A stretch of 64,000 bases of DNA from Ruegeria conchae (GTDB taxonomy: Bacteria; Pseudomonadota; Alphaproteobacteria; Rhodobacterales; Rhodobacteraceae). Below the pieces are notes generated by a model. The model was not told where the DNA came from. It ran no database searches and saw only the letters and a list, made by a program, of their open reading frames with translations. The stretch lies in NCBI RefSeq assembly GCF_000192475.1, contig NZ_AEYW01000006.1, forward strand, positions 558,001 through 622,000, given 5' to 3'. Below are positions 63,441-64,000 of this stretch, piece by piece. Made by a program: the position numbers and the translations under genes. Position 1 is the stretch's first letter; every line of letters begins with the position of its first letter.

Positions 63441-64000
63441 TTAGCTCCGCCCATAAACCCCAACCCATTTGCGTGGCTGCTTCGGATCCTGCATGCGCAG
63501 GAACAGATAGCGCGTCTCTGACCAGGGCTTGATCCGGTTTGTGAGATTATCCAGAACCAGATCACCCTGGCTCGAACGGTAGACCAGCACGGCGTGAGAG
63601 TTTCTGCGGGTATCCAAAACAGTCGCGATCAATAGTTTGCGGGGATCAATTCCTGCATTGATCAAATCACGCTTCTTAAGCAGGGCAAAATCTTCACAAT
63701 CCCCGCCAAGAGATGTCGGTAGGGCCCACATCTCGCGGGTCTTGTACTGCCTTTGGTCGGTGACCTCTCGCGTCGACGCATTTACGCGACGGTTGATCTG
63801 CTTTACGAGCTTCAGTTCTTGTGCGCTGGAAAGCGAAGCGGCTCCCTTTTGAGCACAAGCCCATGCGTATTGACGACACAACTGCTGTGCCCCTGTCGGC
63901 GGAGGCGAGGCAACAACGCTTTGAATGAATGCGGCATCACGGGCCGAGGCTTCTGAGGCGATCAATGTCGAACTTGCGATCAACACGGCCAAACTGATGC
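63441..64000 (-). CDS. Bacterial transglutaminase-like cysteine proteinase (BTLCP), 5' end cut by window edge
   Basis: A secreted protein of the BTLCP (DUF920) family. The visible part begins inside a signal peptide (LAVLIASSTLIASEASARDA), so the true start lies beyond the window. Catalytic Cys is in LGGDCEDFALLKK, His in RRNSHAVLVYR, Asp in VLDNLTN, so the triad is complete. Such proteins (LapG relatives) can cleave surface adhesins; whether this one does is unknown, as no adhesin or LapD partner is in view. Confidence 0.85.
   Translation of the reverse strand, partial: ISLAVLIASSTLIASEASARDAAFIQSVVASPPPTGAQQLCRQYAWACAQKGAASLSSAQELKLVKQINRRVNASTREVTDQRQYKTREMWALPTSLGGDCEDFALLKKRDLINAGIDPRKLLIATVLDTRRNSHAVLVYRSSQGDLVLDNLTNRIKPWSETRYLFLRMQDPKQPRKWVGVYGRS

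Overview
The window looks like chromosome of a marine Roseobacter-group alphaproteobacterium (Rhodobacterales). Pointers to this are a ChpT phosphotransferase of the CtrA relay, ornithine-lipid genes olsB/olsA, a soluble PhoR beside a pst operon, an IscR without the usual cluster cysteines in front of a mixed isc/suf operon, an IalB-family protein, a BTLCP cysteine proteinase, glutaryl-CoA dehydrogenase and a liv-type transporter. The genus assignment is inference from gene content; no database search was possible.

Layout. 1-4.6 kb: chpT (3' end missing), a DUF3553 protein, olsB-olsA, then rpsB-tsf with promoter, hairpins and terminators. 4.7-14.3 kb: aroQ with a LuxR solo, a quinone oxidoreductase, and a block of acyl-CoA-type metabolism (two SDRs, a phosphotransferase, a serine hydrolase, TesB, GcdH and its LysR regulator). 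14.3-21.7 kb: the complete phosphate-starvation cluster phoR-pstSCAB-phoU-phoB on the minus strand, with a triple Pho box before pstS and an intrinsic terminator after it. 21.7-29 kb: gamma-carbonic anhydrase, gmk, yicC, a PAS protein with a CtrA site upstream, class II DAHP synthase, a GlxA regulator, a GNAT and a PQQ-type sugar dehydrogenase. 29-35 kb: livJ and livGF-orf-livHM, with an unknown cysteine-containing periplasmic protein inside the operon. 35-43 kb: a lipoprotein, a HerA-like ATPase, a gene-free gap with two orphan terminators (candidate small RNAs), IalB, an lpxD-ACP-ketosynthase operon, an L,D-transpeptidase and a DUF882 peptidase.

43.3-50.75 kb is a compact integrated element in the 3' end of tRNA-Arg(CCG). 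It is bounded by an exact 19-bp direct repeat and carries a tyrosine integrase. Matching pairs of a 9-10 bp repeat (period 12) lie just inside both ends and look like integrase arm sites. The integrase gene is followed after 10 nt by a 431-residue protein. I read this protein as a strongly shortened family-A (Pol I/T7-like) polymerase palm, because it has counterparts of the motif A Asp, the O-helix R-x3-K, the Gln before motif C and the His-Asp of motif C. The element also carries a serine recombinase, an autotransporter, a small membrane protein and a non-coding stretch with three 10-bp iteron-like repeats and a perfect hairpin. This integrase/polymerase element is the best candidate here for an undescribed system.

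50.8-58.6 kb: the iron-sulfur operon iscR-cysteine desulfurase-sufB-orf-sufC-sufD-two YIP1-like genes-sufS, with an iron-box-like palindrome upstream of iscR. 58.7-64 kb: an alpha/beta hydrolase with DUF6494, a hidden 43-residue membrane peptide gene, an SMR efflux protein, typA, a secreted GGDNPK-repeat protein with an upstream leader peptide, and a BTLCP proteinase cut by the window end. The element reads clearly more A+T-rich than its surroundings, which fits recent acquisition.
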